The position numbers were made by a program, and so were the translations under genes. Shown here piece by piece: positions 1 to 9,715 of a stretch of 64,000 nt of DNA. The first letter of the stretch is position 1. Each line of letters starts with the position of its first letter. The DNA comes from Topomyia yanbarensis (lineage: Eukaryota; Arthropoda; Insecta; Diptera; Culicidae). A model generated the notes under the pieces. It did no database searches. It was not told the origin of the DNA and was given only the letters and a program-made list of their open reading frames with translations. The stretch lies in assembly GCF_030247195.1 (NCBI RefSeq), contig NC_080672.1, positions 374,518,166 to 374,582,165 on the forward strand. Direction: 5' to 3'.

Positions 1-710
1 CACCGTGTCGCATTCCCGGGTAATACATCTTAATTCAGAATCCACTCATACGTCAAAAAGGACCGCATCCTTCATTATGCTCCTTACTGCAGATTAAAAG
101 CATTCACCGAGCGAATTAAAACACCCAAAGTTTCACTACCTTTTTGATTGACAGGACGCAAAAGTTGATAAGTGTCCAGCACTAATGAGAAAATAACTTT
201 TTCCGAACTAAGAACAAGGTTTCCCGCTCCTAGCTTTGGGGGTCAGGCTTTGGCTCCCTACGCGAGAGGTACGAATCTGACCGAATCTGAGGGAGAACTG
301 AAAACGTAGTTATCCTTCAAAGGGCGCTTTTCCGCCATCAGAACAAATGGGGTAGATTTCCACCTTCTAACTCTCGCTCTCTTGCTCTCGTTTTTTGGCT
401 AACTTTTTCTCTCGCTCGCCTGATTGATTGATAGATTCGTCAGATGAGAGAGCTTTTCGTGCTTTACTTGATTTTCCTGATCCCAGTGCTTCAGAGCTTA
501 TTGAAAAGCGTCTACGTAGACACTGTAAAAATCTAATTCAATCCACTTAGTATTGAGCTGAGGCTTTTCGCAGATCACTAGTTGCACATCCATTATTTTG
601 TATTGCCTGCATTGGCAATTTGAAATATTAATTGTTTTTTTTCGAACTTCGTGATAATTTGAAGCAACTAATCACTCATCAGTGTCACAGCTCTCCTACA
701 ACTGACAGTC
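1..710. other. Intergenic stretch, no gene seen
   Basis: No open frame with recognisable protein similarity and no obvious terminal repeats were seen. The stretch holds simple-sequence-like runs of ctctcgctc near 375-420 and is otherwise ordinary AT-rich mosquito-like DNA. It ends at the TA target site of the DD37E transposon. Confidence 0.5.
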
Positions 711-712
711 TA

Positions 713-2007
713 AAGGGCGAACACGAAATTATTGCGACACCGAAAATGTCATGCCAATTTTCTTATAATGTTTAAAATCAAACCAAAATTTTAGGGTAGT
801 TTTATACATATATTTACTTAAAAAATCAAAAGAAAAGTTAATCGATGGAGCCTTGAGTGTAAAATTGAACGCATTTTTGCTTGATACCCTCCATCAAAGT
901 CTTTACAGTGTCATCCGGCACCAGTTTCTCATTTTTTTCCATTTTCTTAACATGTCCTTCTCGTTTTTGATTGTATTCTTGCTCTTCCGAAGGTCCCGCT
1001 TCATCATTGCCCAGTACTGCTCCACCGGGCGCAGCTCCGGGCAGTTTGGCGGATTCATGTCCTTTGGAACAAAATGGACAGAATTGGCCTCATACCACTC
1101 CAGGACACTTTTAGAATAGTGGCATGATGCCAAATCCGGCCAAAATAGCGGAGCTTCGTCATGCTGCTGCAAGAACGGCAAAAAGCGCTTCTCGAGGCAC
1201 TCAGATTTGTAGAGCTCGCCATTTACTGTGCCCTTCGTCACGAAAGGCTCACTCCTCAGTCCGCAAGAGCACATGGCCTTCCAAATGAGATATTTGGAGG
1301 CGAACTTCGACATTTTCTTCTTCTTAAATTTGTCGTCCACATAGAACTTGCTCTTGCCGGTGAAAAACTCCAACCCCGGAATTTGCTTAAAATCAGCTTT
1401 TATATACGTTTCGTCGTCCATCACACAGCAGCCATATTTTGTCAGCATCTTCTCGTAGAGCTTCCGTACCCGAGTTTTAGCCGTCGATTGTTGCCGCTCA
1501 TCGCGGTTTGGGAAGTTCGGTACCTTGTATGTATGTAGTCCAGCTCTCTTCTTTGCATTCTGGACGTAGCTCTGCGACATGCCGATCTTTTTAGCCAAAT
1601 CACGGCTTGAGACGTTGGGATTTGCTTTAATCATCCGCTTCACCTTTCCCTCCGTCTTTTTGGTCTCCGGTCCCGGTTTTCTTCCAGCTCCTTTGCTGTG
1701 GTCCAACGTCAATCGCTCCAGGAACCGCTTCAACACTCTGGAGACGGTTGAATGGTGAATGTTCAACATTTTTCCCAACTGCCGGTGCGACAGGTCAGGA
1801 AATTCCAGGTGTTTGGAAAGAATTTGTTTTCTCGACTCGCGTTGGTTCACCTCCATTTTCGTTGAATCGAAAAACACGACTTCGAGTTTGACAGCATGTA
1901 AACAATACACATCAATGAGAAAGTGTGCAAAATTTGGTTGATTTTTATCCAATGGTAAAAAAGTTATGCCCTGTTGAATGTGTCGCAATAATTTCGTGTT
2001 CGCCCTT
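713..2007 (-). mobile_element. Complete ITmD37E (mariner/Tc1 superfamily) transposon, copy 1
   Basis: A 1295-bp element bounded by perfect 28-bp terminal inverted repeats. The left end begins aagggcgaacacgaaattat and the right end is its exact reverse complement. It is flanked by the TA dinucleotides (711-712 and 2008-2009) typical of this superfamily. It carries one uninterrupted transposase frame on the minus strand. The TIRs being identical and the frame open suggest a recent insertion. A second, damaged copy lies at 18104-19395. DD37E elements were first described from mosquitoes, which fits the host. Whether this copy moves cannot be told from sequence. Confidence 0.93.
903..1856 (-). 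CDS. Transposase of ITmD37E element, intact frame
   Basis: DDE transposase that would bind the 28-bp TIRs and cut and paste the element into TA sites in the nucleus. The frame is open from 1988, inside the right TIR, but the methionine at 1856 (MEVNQRES) is the likely start, giving 317 residues. Two helix-turn-helix regions are visible, around [20 protein letters not shown] (residues 23-42) and [17 protein letters not shown] (83-99), as in the paired-type DNA-binding domain of Tc1/mariner proteins. The catalytic triad is D148 (in MDDETY), D241 (in WPDLASCH) and E279 (in PVEQYW). Exactly 37 residues separate the second D from the E, which defines the DD37E group. No stop or frameshift is seen. 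The upstream in-frame 44 residues could be translated if an earlier start is used. Confidence 0.92.
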   Translation of the reverse strand: MEVNQRESRKQILSKHLEFPDLSHRQLGKMLNIHHSTVSRVLKRFLERLTLDHSKGAGRKPGPETKKTEGKVKRMIKANPNVSSRDLAKKIGMSQSYVQNAKKRAGLHTYKVPNFPNRDERQQSTAKTRVRKLYEKMLTKYGCCVMDDETYIKADFKQIPGLEFFTGKSKFYVDDKFKKKKMSKFASKYLIWKAMCSCGLRSEPFVTKGTVNGELYKSECLEKRFLPFLQQHDEAPLFWPDLASCHYSKSVLEWYEANSVHFVPKDMNPPNCPELRPVEQYWAMMKRDLRKSKNTIKNEKDMLRKWKKMRNWCRMTL

Positions 2008-2009
2008 TA

Positions 2010-2536
2010 ACTCTAAAACATCGGATTAATCTACCAAATAATGTCTTTGTAGATGAGAGCACATTTTGTATACAAGGTATAATAGTCTATCACAAAGTAC
2101 GACGTAGAATTTATTTTTTCAAAAAGGGCTTTTAGGTTGCTTGATATTTGGCCGTAACTCTCTAGTTCCCTTGTGCGCCCGCTCATCTTTCACTATTGTA
2201 CACAGCCAGCCCGTACATAATCTGCTTTGAAATCGAAGAACCCTTCCAAGTTCCTTGCTGATGAATATTTTAGTTTAGAGTTACTTTAAGCGCACGCACT
2301 GTAAAGGGTGTTACGATCAAAATTTAGCCAAACAAGAATGCGCAAAAATTTCACCAGTAGGTACGTTTAAACCTGGCTTAAGCGCTAAGCAAGGGTGATG
2401 AAATCGGCCCTTAAGGGGACCTTCTTATATAATTGTGGCAAAAAGTACCTAATGTTTAATCATTTTTAAGCGGTAAAAAGACTTAGACATGTGCGCTATT
2501 CTGCAAAATATTTATTAAGGTTTCATCTATAAAATA
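2010..2536. other. Intergenic stretch with a repeat shared with 31.65 kb
   Basis: No gene seen. Around 2350-2418 a segment containing gtttaaacctggcttaagcg and followed by an aaatcggc motif recurs at about 31650-31712, just outside a copy of the TTAA MITE. It therefore belongs to a dispersed repeat. Confidence 0.5.
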
Positions 2537-2972
2537 AAAATTTTCGAGTGTAAGGTGTCAAAAATGGCGGCTTTCTCGGAAGAAGATTTTTCGAATCTGC
2601 GGGATTTCTCGTTTTTAAACCACTCAACCAATCAACTTCGGGTATTGCTCGCCTAAAAGAAGACAACATTCTCGGGTGCTGTAACCTACAAAATCGCAAT
2701 ATTTTGATCATTAACGATTTTTTACAGCCGGCCGAAGTGGCAAAATCATGCGAAAAAAACGATACTTTATTTTCAAGTGGCCGCCATTTTGTATCTAGAT
2801 CGAGTTTGTTCACGTTTTTTAGGTTAAGGTGCCTCTACGGAATGTAATCTTCAGGATCGTTTTGGTTTGCTGCCTGTAGCGTGTCCGCAGATGGGGTCGC
2901 TTTTCAAAACATCTTTTGCTGGAGCTGCCATTTTGGACGTCATTTTTGACACCTTACATTCGAAAATTCAGC
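2537..2972. repeat. Foldback (inverted-repeat) element
   Basis: The left arm, aaaattttcgagtgtaaggt followed by gtcaaaaatggcgg, is matched by a right arm near 2925-2972 that reads gtcatttttgacaccttaca then ttcgaaaatt on the plus strand, i.e. its imperfect reverse complement. This is MITE-like, with no coding capacity. No clear target-site duplication was seen. The short open frames here are accidental. Confidence 0.55.
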
Positions 2973-3162
2973 AGCCCGTGACTCGCACTAAATCGCGGAG
3001 TCGGTGTGCTGCAGGTCAAACTGAAGAGATTTCGCGGAATGGTTTTTTGAGGGTTGTCCTATTGGAGCTGTAGACCTAGGTTCTCGGAAGGGCTCCCCGT
3101 CAGAATCACTCGCTACAATTGCAGACGAGACGGAAAATGCCACCCACTAAAACACTGCTTAA

Positions 3163-3981
3163 GATGGGAGTGTGGTGTAATGGGCAAAAAAAAATCAACT
3201 TCTTTTTTATCCGCTTAATTATTAGTATTGAACCTCTAGCAATCTCGGTGACCACGCTGAGCTTCTTTTGTTTTGAGCAGCCTTGCATTTCTCGTGTGTA
3301 TTTTCTATAACACACACAGATTTCAATCTAGCGACAACAATTTTCAAAAAACTGACAGCGATAAAATTACAGTGTAAGCAATACACTCCAAACTACTTCT
3401 ACTCAAACTTTCAAGAGAAGATACCCAATGGGTCATTTTCTACAGTGTTTTTTTTCGTGATGTAATTTGATATGGAACACCCTTTAATAGCGTTTTTCTC
3501 GAAAACACTTTTTTCAAATTGGCGAACATAATAATTCAAAAACTCTTGATGAACCACAGAAAACTGAATTAAAAAATATTTTCTCACTATTATTTTAAAG
3601 AAAAGTGAGCGAGTTTTACAGTAAAATATGAAATTTTTCCATTTTCATGAAGCCATTTTCTGAAACATGAACTTAGCAATTTTTTTGGTTCATCGACTAA
3701 CTAGAAGCTTAAGTTTTACAAATCTTGTTGGATTTCCTGTGTCAGACAATTTTATCAACAGTTATCGTGTTCGCCGCGGCGCTCCTCGACGTGGAAATGG
3801 TTGGACGGCTACTCTTGGAACGTTCGTATCTGTGGCTCTGCGTGACCGAAAATATTTTTTTTCATACACAATGAATGTATAAATAGATCTTAATATTGCA
3901 CAAAAGATCCATTGTTGCCTTGCCTTCAAAATCGTAAAACAAAATAACGTTCGTTTTGAGCACTTTACACCAGAGGCCCCC
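3163..3981. mobile_element. TTAA-flanked MITE, family A copy 1
   Basis: About 819 bp flanked by TTAA (3159-3162 and 3982-3985). The right end reads tttacaccagaggccccc. The left end, gatgggagtgtggtgta, is a decayed inverse of it. The interior (ttttttatccgcttaatt, tgtgtcagacaattttat and other blocks) matches the copy at 30803-31633. TTAA duplication is characteristic of the piggyBac superfamily, so a piggyBac-mobilised non-autonomous element is inferred. No transposase is encoded. Confidence 0.75.
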
Positions 3982-4059
3982 TTAAAGCCAATTGCAGCGG
4001 ACCATGATTCTGAAAGATATTTGAATATTTATTGAACGGTTCAGATGTGTGGGCATAGG

Positions 4060-5470
4060 GACGTCACGATCCCGTGTAGCATCGCGAAAGGCTCGAGCGT
4101 TTGTGCGTTAACGTGTTCGATGTGTGAGTGTTTGTATGTCGCGTGAGCTAGCGTGTAAGTAACTTCGCATGTATAAATTCGATTTTATAACCGTGCGTCC
4201 ATTCGCATATTCTCATGTGAGCGACAGAAATTAAAAGCCGCAAGGACAGAACATGCTTCGTAAAACCTGCTTCAAACATATTAGAATATAAACATCGGAA
4301 ATATATTTCAAGCTTAAAAATTGGACAGAGATTCTACAGCATAAGAATCGCTTTAAAAATTCTCACCCGTAAAAGTCGGCAAGGTTGAACCATCAGTATA
4401 AAATCCGCTTAAAAATAAATAAATCGTACGCAGGAGCATCCGTATTGTGATGTTCAAGATTAAAAGTCGGCTAAAAAATCTACTTTGTAAGAATCGGATG
4501 TTTTTTACTGGTTTTTATACTGAAGTTTTCTTTCCCGACTCATACAAAGGAAAGTCCCTGTCCGACTTTTATACTTGAAGTTTAGATCAGGTTTTTAAAT
4601 TCTAATATATTTGAAACGGGTTTTACCGTGAATCTGATACCTAATTATCTGTGTACGACTTAAATGCTAGAAGAGAGTATAGTTCCCGGTCATGTCACCA
4701 TGGAACTCGTTGTCTAGTGGATGAGCGTCATTTTTCATTGGTCCAACTGAAGACATGGACCTAGGCTGCTAGGGCCGAGTAGCAGCTTCCGGACGTAACC
4801 GATTCATGATTGCGCGAATGCGGGCTTTTATAGGCTCACTCTTGGGACCGCGTTTGTAAATTTATGAATGTTGTTTACTGTTTACTGAGTCACCGGAGTG
4901 ATTTCATGTTTGAGAAATCGCGGGTCTAGATGATCGCGAAGGGCTCGAGCGTTTGTATGTTAACGTGTTTGTCGCTTGCGCTAGCAAGTATAACTTCGCG
5001 TGCATAAATTCAATTTTATAACCGTTTGGACATTCGCATATTAGCGGGTATTCTTAAATGATCACGCGCGAACCGTGTATCTGATACTTAATTTTTAGAG
5101 TATGGTACAGATACTAGAAGAGAGTCAGTTTCTCCATATCACTAGAGTTCTTGGTCATATCGCCATGGAACGAGTGGTCTAGTGAATATGAGCGTCATTT
5201 TTGATTAGTGCAGCTGAAGGCATGGACCTAGGATGCTAAGATCGAACGAAGAGATTACGGAAGTGATCGATGCATTGCCGCACGAACTTGGAAGTTTGTA
5301 GGTTCCTGCGTTTATAAGTTTATTAGCGGTAAACCATTTATTTAATCAATGTTTGATGTTTGTGAGATCGCGGGCTTTGGTATACGTGGATGACCGCGAA
5401 GATCTTAAGCGATTGTATGTTAACGTACTGAATGCTAGAAGAGAGTCTGCTTCCTCATCTCGTACCGATT
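4060..5470 (+). repeat. Degenerate tandem array of ~455-bp units
   Basis: The block gcgaagggctcgagcgtttg followed by tatgttaacgtg occurs at about 4075, 4930 and 5391. Within each unit there follow aacttcgc, a motif similar to ataaattcaattttataacc, cattcgcatatt, ctagaagagagt, gccatggaac and catggacctagg in the same order. Spacing is about 461 bp between the second and third units. The first spacing is longer because a ~370-bp MITE (4258-4628) sits inside that unit. The array runs into a non-LTR ORF1 remnant, so it may be a 5'UTR of promoter-like monomers, which is inference. Confidence 0.7.
4258..4628. mobile_element. MITE inserted in the first tandem unit
   Basis: The ends are inverted repeats: left cgtaaaacctgcttcaaaca then tattagaa, right ttctaatatatttgaaacgg then gttttacc. 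The sibling unit at 5050-5100 lacks this sequence, which supports an insertion. Related sequence lies at about 42400-42670 (interior similarity) and 45000-45190, where the right end reads tttctaatatatttaaagcg then aatcttacgaagca. No coding capacity. Confidence 0.65.
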
Positions 5471-5656
5471 AGAAGTCAAAAAGCGCACCGCCTTTGAATA
5501 ATATAAAAATAAAAAACACTAGGCGCACCGCACCGCTCTAACGTGTACGTGTAACATAAAGACACAGCAAAGTACCGTGGCACCAACTGCGAGTGAAATT
5601 AGTGACCTCAAATTAAATTCCGCCTATTACGGGAGAACACAATCGCGATTGACTTT

Positions 5657-6480
5657 TTGCAAACCCGTCTTAGACCTACAGTATGCGAGGTGAAAAATTT
5701 AATTAAGGTTAAAATGGAACTTGTGCTCACGGAAGTGTCACACATACAGCTACATTATACGAGACCAATAGCACTAATAGCGTTCAACTCCTTCTTCGTG
5801 GTAGAAAGCTTTGTAGCGAATAACAACCTGCAACACGGCGTCGAATATGAAAACGTCAAAACCGAGACCCCCGAGTATATGGACCTTGATCTAACGGAAA
5901 TTCGCCTGCATGTATGTCGAAGCATGAAGATGTGGAATCCGTTTCCAACGCCATTTAAAGAAACTTTTTTCCTGGCAATCTCAAGGGTGGTCCTGGTGGT
6001 GCGAATGCTGCTGAACCAAGCTAACTTTCGAGGGCAGATCACCTCAAGGTGTTTACTAAATATAAAGAACCTAATGCACATACTTTGGGCAGACACCTAC
6101 GTGCCAGTTCTGTAACCAAGCGGTACACTTCGTTAAGTCATGCGCCAAAACACTGCTGATACATCACAGACAGTCGGCAAAAAAATGACGGACAAACAAT
6201 ATTCCACGGTATCGCTAAGCAAATAGTTAACATACGTAGAAAAGAAATAAACAAAAAAGAAGACGGCTATATCAGAGTTACTCGAAAAAACAAAAAGCAC
6301 CAAACATGTAACAGCGATAATCAAAGTTCTAGCGACGGCGACATGGATATAGACGCAAGCGAGGGAGAAGGCAGACGGAATGATCAGCAAGCGGTAGAGG
6401 GTAAACCTGACCATTGCTCACCACCAAGAAAGAAAATTAGGGCAAGCAGTGCATCCAGGATAATCGACAGAAATATTATT
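5657..6480 (+). pseudogene. Decayed ORF1 (Gag-like) of a non-LTR retrotransposon
   Basis: Residues such as RPTVCEVKNLIKVKM, then IQLHYTR, then PEYMDLDLTEIRLHVC, follow the pattern of ORF1 proteins of LOA/I/R1-like non-LTR elements, which bind the element RNA. The open frame ends at 6115. The expected zinc knuckle, C-Q-F-C-x4-H-x4-C within TCQFCNQAVHFVKSCA, is found in another frame at about 6093-6145, so a frameshift has occurred. A basic/acidic tail (DMDIDASEGEG, then PPRKKIRASSASR) at 6330-6470 would be its C-terminus. No ATG starts the frame at 5657, and no ORF2 or reverse transcriptase follows. The copy is therefore truncated and dead, or derives from a non-autonomous element. Confidence 0.7.
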
Positions 6481-7005
6481 CCATTATGTATTTGTTTGTT
6501 TTTAGCTATTTTGAATTGTAAATTAATTTCAAAAAGGCGAATGATCGTGATGGTTAAAGTTTAAATAACTAAATAGCAAACGAATTTTTCTTCAAATATG
6601 TCGTTTTCCTTCGTATATAGTGTGACAAACTTAAGACAAAATGGAAACATATTATTGTAGCAATCGATTCATTACAAAAAATTCAAAAGAAATCTTTTTG
6701 AATGTAATTTTATTCACATTCCCCAATCTTTTAGTATATTGCAGTGGATATTTCCCTTGTTCAGCATATGTAAAGGCAACGATGAAGAAAATAGATGGAG
6801 TGGTGAATACAAATGCCATCGCTGTTCACAATGAGCGTTCGCCTCCGAATACCAGATAGCGTTCTGACAAACTGCAAACTACCAATGAAATCATTGTTCG
6901 CAGCTGCAATTGTACACGTAGTGACGTAAAAAGGTAATGAAAACAGGTTCCCGTTCAATTGAATACTTTACAGTGACGTCACAAATGTACTGAGTGATCA
7001 TTTTT
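6481..7005. other. Likely 3' remnant and intergenic DNA
   Basis: AT-rich sequence follows the ORF1 remnant and may include its 3' untranslated region. No gene seen. The short frames here have no recognisable similarity. Confidence 0.4.
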
Positions 7006-7124
7006 GACAGTTCGCTTATACCTGCTGTTTACATGGACTTAAATTTTTTTTACGATTTGCTTCGAGCGAATCTACTCGTCAACAAATTTTTCTAAGTCCA
7101 TGTAAACAGTACAAGCGAACTGTC
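7006..7124. repeat. Short hairpin MITE
   Basis: The left arm, gacagttcgcttatacctgc followed by tgtttacatggactta, is closely matched by the inverse right arm taagtccatgtaaacagtac followed by aagcgaactgtc. The spacer is about 50 bp. A transcript would form a stem of roughly 33 bp with a small bulge. No coding capacity. Confidence 0.75.
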
Positions 7125-7939
7125 CAGAAAAGTGAGGTTAATTGTTTCAGTAAAGAACCTAATTTTACATAGATTCTAAATAGGGTTTAGAGTGGGTTAC
7201 GGAATACGAAAAGTGACTAGTGGATCAATTAGATCAATTAGTCGTCCCTCTAACGACAACATGGACTAAGGGAAAGGGATGCTGGGGCCAAGCCATCCGA
7301 ATGTGAATAGCTGTGCTGTTGCACGCGAAATCGCTCAATAGTTTGTATTGGCACCATCTTGGATGGGTTGATTTTGGTGGGATGTTGTGAGGGTGAAACC
7401 GCTGGTTTACTATGACTGTACAACCCAATCTTTTTTGGTTCCATTTGGAGTCGCACACATTTGCGCTAACTTCAGAGCCGATTTGTTTTGACTCGGCGTA
7501 GCGCATTATGTTTTAAATTTGTATGGGAACTCGTATGGGAAAATCTACTTTTTTGCATTTTTATTTGTGATTCGGGTTTTTGGTGACAAGACAACCCACG
7601 CCCATTACATATCATGGGCGGAATCTCCACAGGACCTAAAGTGTAAAACACGACTCACAGTTGAGCACATAATTGCCAAAATTTGTTGGGAACCACTGTC
7701 AGATTCAACAACAGCGAACCTCAAACAAACTTAGACGCAATATCGGTTATTTGGGAAATGTTACCTAGATCCTAGCAGATTCGTAGACGTATAACATAAA
7801 ACAGTATGTTAAATAGAATTTTTCTAACAGGCAAATGATTTAATAAATAAAATAATTAAAATATCTATGAACCCTTCATACTTAGGTTTGCTAAAAACGT
7901 TTGTATATAGCGAAAACTTACGGTCTAGGAATGATTTGC
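7125..7939. other. Intergenic stretch, no firm gene
   Basis: A 90-residue minus-strand frame (7234-7506) has no recognisable domain. Sequence near 7518-7560 resembles part of the arms of the long foldback at 34138-36106 (tatggggaaatcaatt-like). No gene is supported. Confidence 0.4.
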
Positions 7940-7992
7940 TCACAAAAACAAGCAAGACGCGCTGGAAAAAAGTTGGATATGAAAGGGTTCCA
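7927..7992. repeat. Fragment resembling ends of TTAA MITE family B
   Basis: The sequence gatttgctcacaaaaacaag near 7931 matches the left part of family B. The text aaaaaagttggatatgaaag then ggtt shortly after matches its right end (aaaaaagttgggcatgaagggtt). It looks like an internally collapsed copy, lying under the last part of the proposed exon 3 of the neighbouring gene. Confidence 0.4.
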
Positions 7993-8682
7993 CAGCACGT
8001 TTCTTTGCATCTTGAATCGGTGCATGTACGCCACGAAAGAAAAAAATACTGTTCGTTTTCAGTATCTTCTGTCGCCACGACTTTACTCCAAACTGAATGA
8101 CTAAATTCCGGCACAATAAATTAATTAGCGCCATAAATAGCCAACCCAACAACACCAGCGACAATCGGCAAAAGCCCTTGAAACTCATTCTATCGTACTC
8201 GGCTTCAAACGAGCGGAGCTTTAATCAAAGTGTGCAACACTCACCCTTTTCAATCGCTATCTCCAGCCGTCGATTCTCGTGGTGTACCACCGATGTGATG
8301 TACGATATTATGAATAGCCACAGCACGGTCATCAAGATCGCTAGCCACAGTCCAAAATTCTTGCAATCGATGTGCGACGTTCTGCCTCGATCGTCATCGT
8401 GCCGGATGGACGTTGCCCTTGGACGCGTTTTTCTACAAATGACACCGATAATAGATTAGCATCTGCGTGAAAGCATTCTATTTTGGGAGCACAATTTGTT
8501 GTGATCACGAGGTTTCCCCTGTGGATATCACCTGCCGCATACTTTACATACCTTCGTACTTTCCGCTTCCGTTGGGATGTGATTTCCGGAAGTTCCAGAT
8601 CCGACAGACTCTTGGAGTCGTCCGATAGCTGCAGCAGTTTGAAGGACTCAGTCTTGCTATCGCCGTTCATAGTGATAATCAT
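7940..8682 (-). CDS. Unrecognised small single-pass membrane protein (spliced)
   Basis: Three exons join in phase: 8682-8552 (ends in an AG then GTATGT donor), 8432-8245 (donor G then GTGAGT) and, much less surely, 8100-7940. Exon 1 starts MIITMNGDSKTESFK. The second ATG (8670) has the better context. It is acidic then basic (RKRKVR). Exon 2 continues with a basic and Asp-rich stretch and one clear hydrophobic helix, FGLWLAILMTVLWLFIISYI, followed by HHENRRLEIAIEK, which could start a coiled coil. A signal-anchor or tail-type single-pass protein is inferred. Exon 3 has a weak acceptor, and its last codons overlap a piece of the TTAA MITE family B, so the true C-terminus may lie elsewhere. The gene is divergent from 9011. 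I do not recognise the family. Confidence 0.55.
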
Positions 8683-9010
8683 TAGAACTACACCTGTATA
8701 CGAGCTTAGGTACTATTATAACGTATGAAGTTCTTATCTACTAGAGAATCACAGCACTTTTTCATAGGATCTATTTATTGCAATTGTTCGAACCGCACAC
8801 ACTCGCTATCCTGGGGGAACTTAAAGCTGGTTCGTCACGAATCACTATTCATAATTGCTACGCGAACCACTTTACATAACGTTTCCCTTTGGAGTCGTTT
8901 CTTTTTCTACCGATAAACAACCAACAAAAGGATCTCTGTCTTATCGTTATCACCTGTGACAACACGAGCTTTCGACATTTTATACGCGGGTCGACGGGTG
9001 CTCAATCGAA
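8683..9010. promoter_or_regulatory. Putative bidirectional promoter
   Basis: About 330 bp separate the start codon of the minus-strand membrane protein gene from that of the plus-strand gene at 9011. Two spliced frames starting here in opposite directions imply a shared promoter. Near 8976-8990 there is attttatacgcgggtcgacg, a TATA-like plus CpG-containing motif. Transcription starts are not determined. Confidence 0.4.
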
Positions 9011-9522
9011 ATGAACGCGAAAAATGTGCCGTCTACCTTTCGTCCGATCCGTGATAATAACAAAGCTATGTTTACTCAAAATAATAAAACAAAATACGAA
9101 CAATATTATTTGAAGGCATTCAACTTTCAGGTCTGCCTATCTTATCGCATGGGGATACAATACATGCGCGTTGACCAGTCCATGATGACGTCATATGTAG
9201 ATGATGAAGTGGTGCTTATTGGAAACGATTATTTTAAATTTGGTTTAAATCCGACCCCTACCGAAAAGAAGTACGAAGGTGAGATTAGACAATTTTAGTC
9301 GGACTGATATAGATAAGCGAAATTCTTAAAATGATAAATAAAAAATTTTGTTACCAAATTAATTTTTTTTTTTTTTTAATAGCCCGCCTCTCACCCCCAC
9401 ACCAAAAGGCTCGCAAAGAGAGCCCCCTGGTAGTGGACACATCAGTTCTCAGCGTACAAAGAAAAGGTCAGCACAAAAATGAAAAAAAGGTATTCGCGAA
9501 GACGCTGAGAACGAAAAAATAG
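9011..9522 (+). CDS. Unrecognised two-exon gene, lysine-rich 135-residue protein
   Basis: Exon 1 (9011-9278) ends in GAAG followed by the donor GTGAGA. Exon 2 (9383-9522) follows a long pyrimidine tract and TAG acceptor. Both splice sites are phase 1 and the frame runs to TAG at 9520. The 104-bp intron is a normal insect size. The protein begins MNAKNVPSTFRPIRDNN, has a central region with VCLSYRMGIQYMRVDQ and VDDEVVLIGNDYFKFG, and ends in a Lys/Arg-rich tail (HQKARKES, then KNEKKVFAKTLRTKK). There is no signal peptide or membrane segment. A basic nuclear or RNA-associated protein is possible but not shown. I recognise no family. It is divergent from the membrane protein gene at 8682. Confidence 0.6.
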
Positions 9523-9715
9523 ACAAAATTAACACGTGAAAGTAACCGGCACAAACATTACAGTATAAAGTACAAATAATAGCTACAAAGAGCACCTAGT
9601 GGAACGATAATTCCTTTTAAGGGGCCCGCTGTAGTATTAATATTAAATAGATTCGGATGCCGAACACATACCTAGATGGCATTCAAATTCTCCTCCAATG
9701 GCCTATTCGTTAATT
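9523..9715. other. Short intergenic stretch
   Basis: No feature was recognised between the plus-strand gene and the MITE beginning about 9716. It presumably holds the 3' UTR of the gene. Confidence 0.4.

Noticed and set aside
853..1941. Plus-strand frames inside the first transposon
   Set aside because: They are antisense shadows of the intact transposase. No independent similarity.
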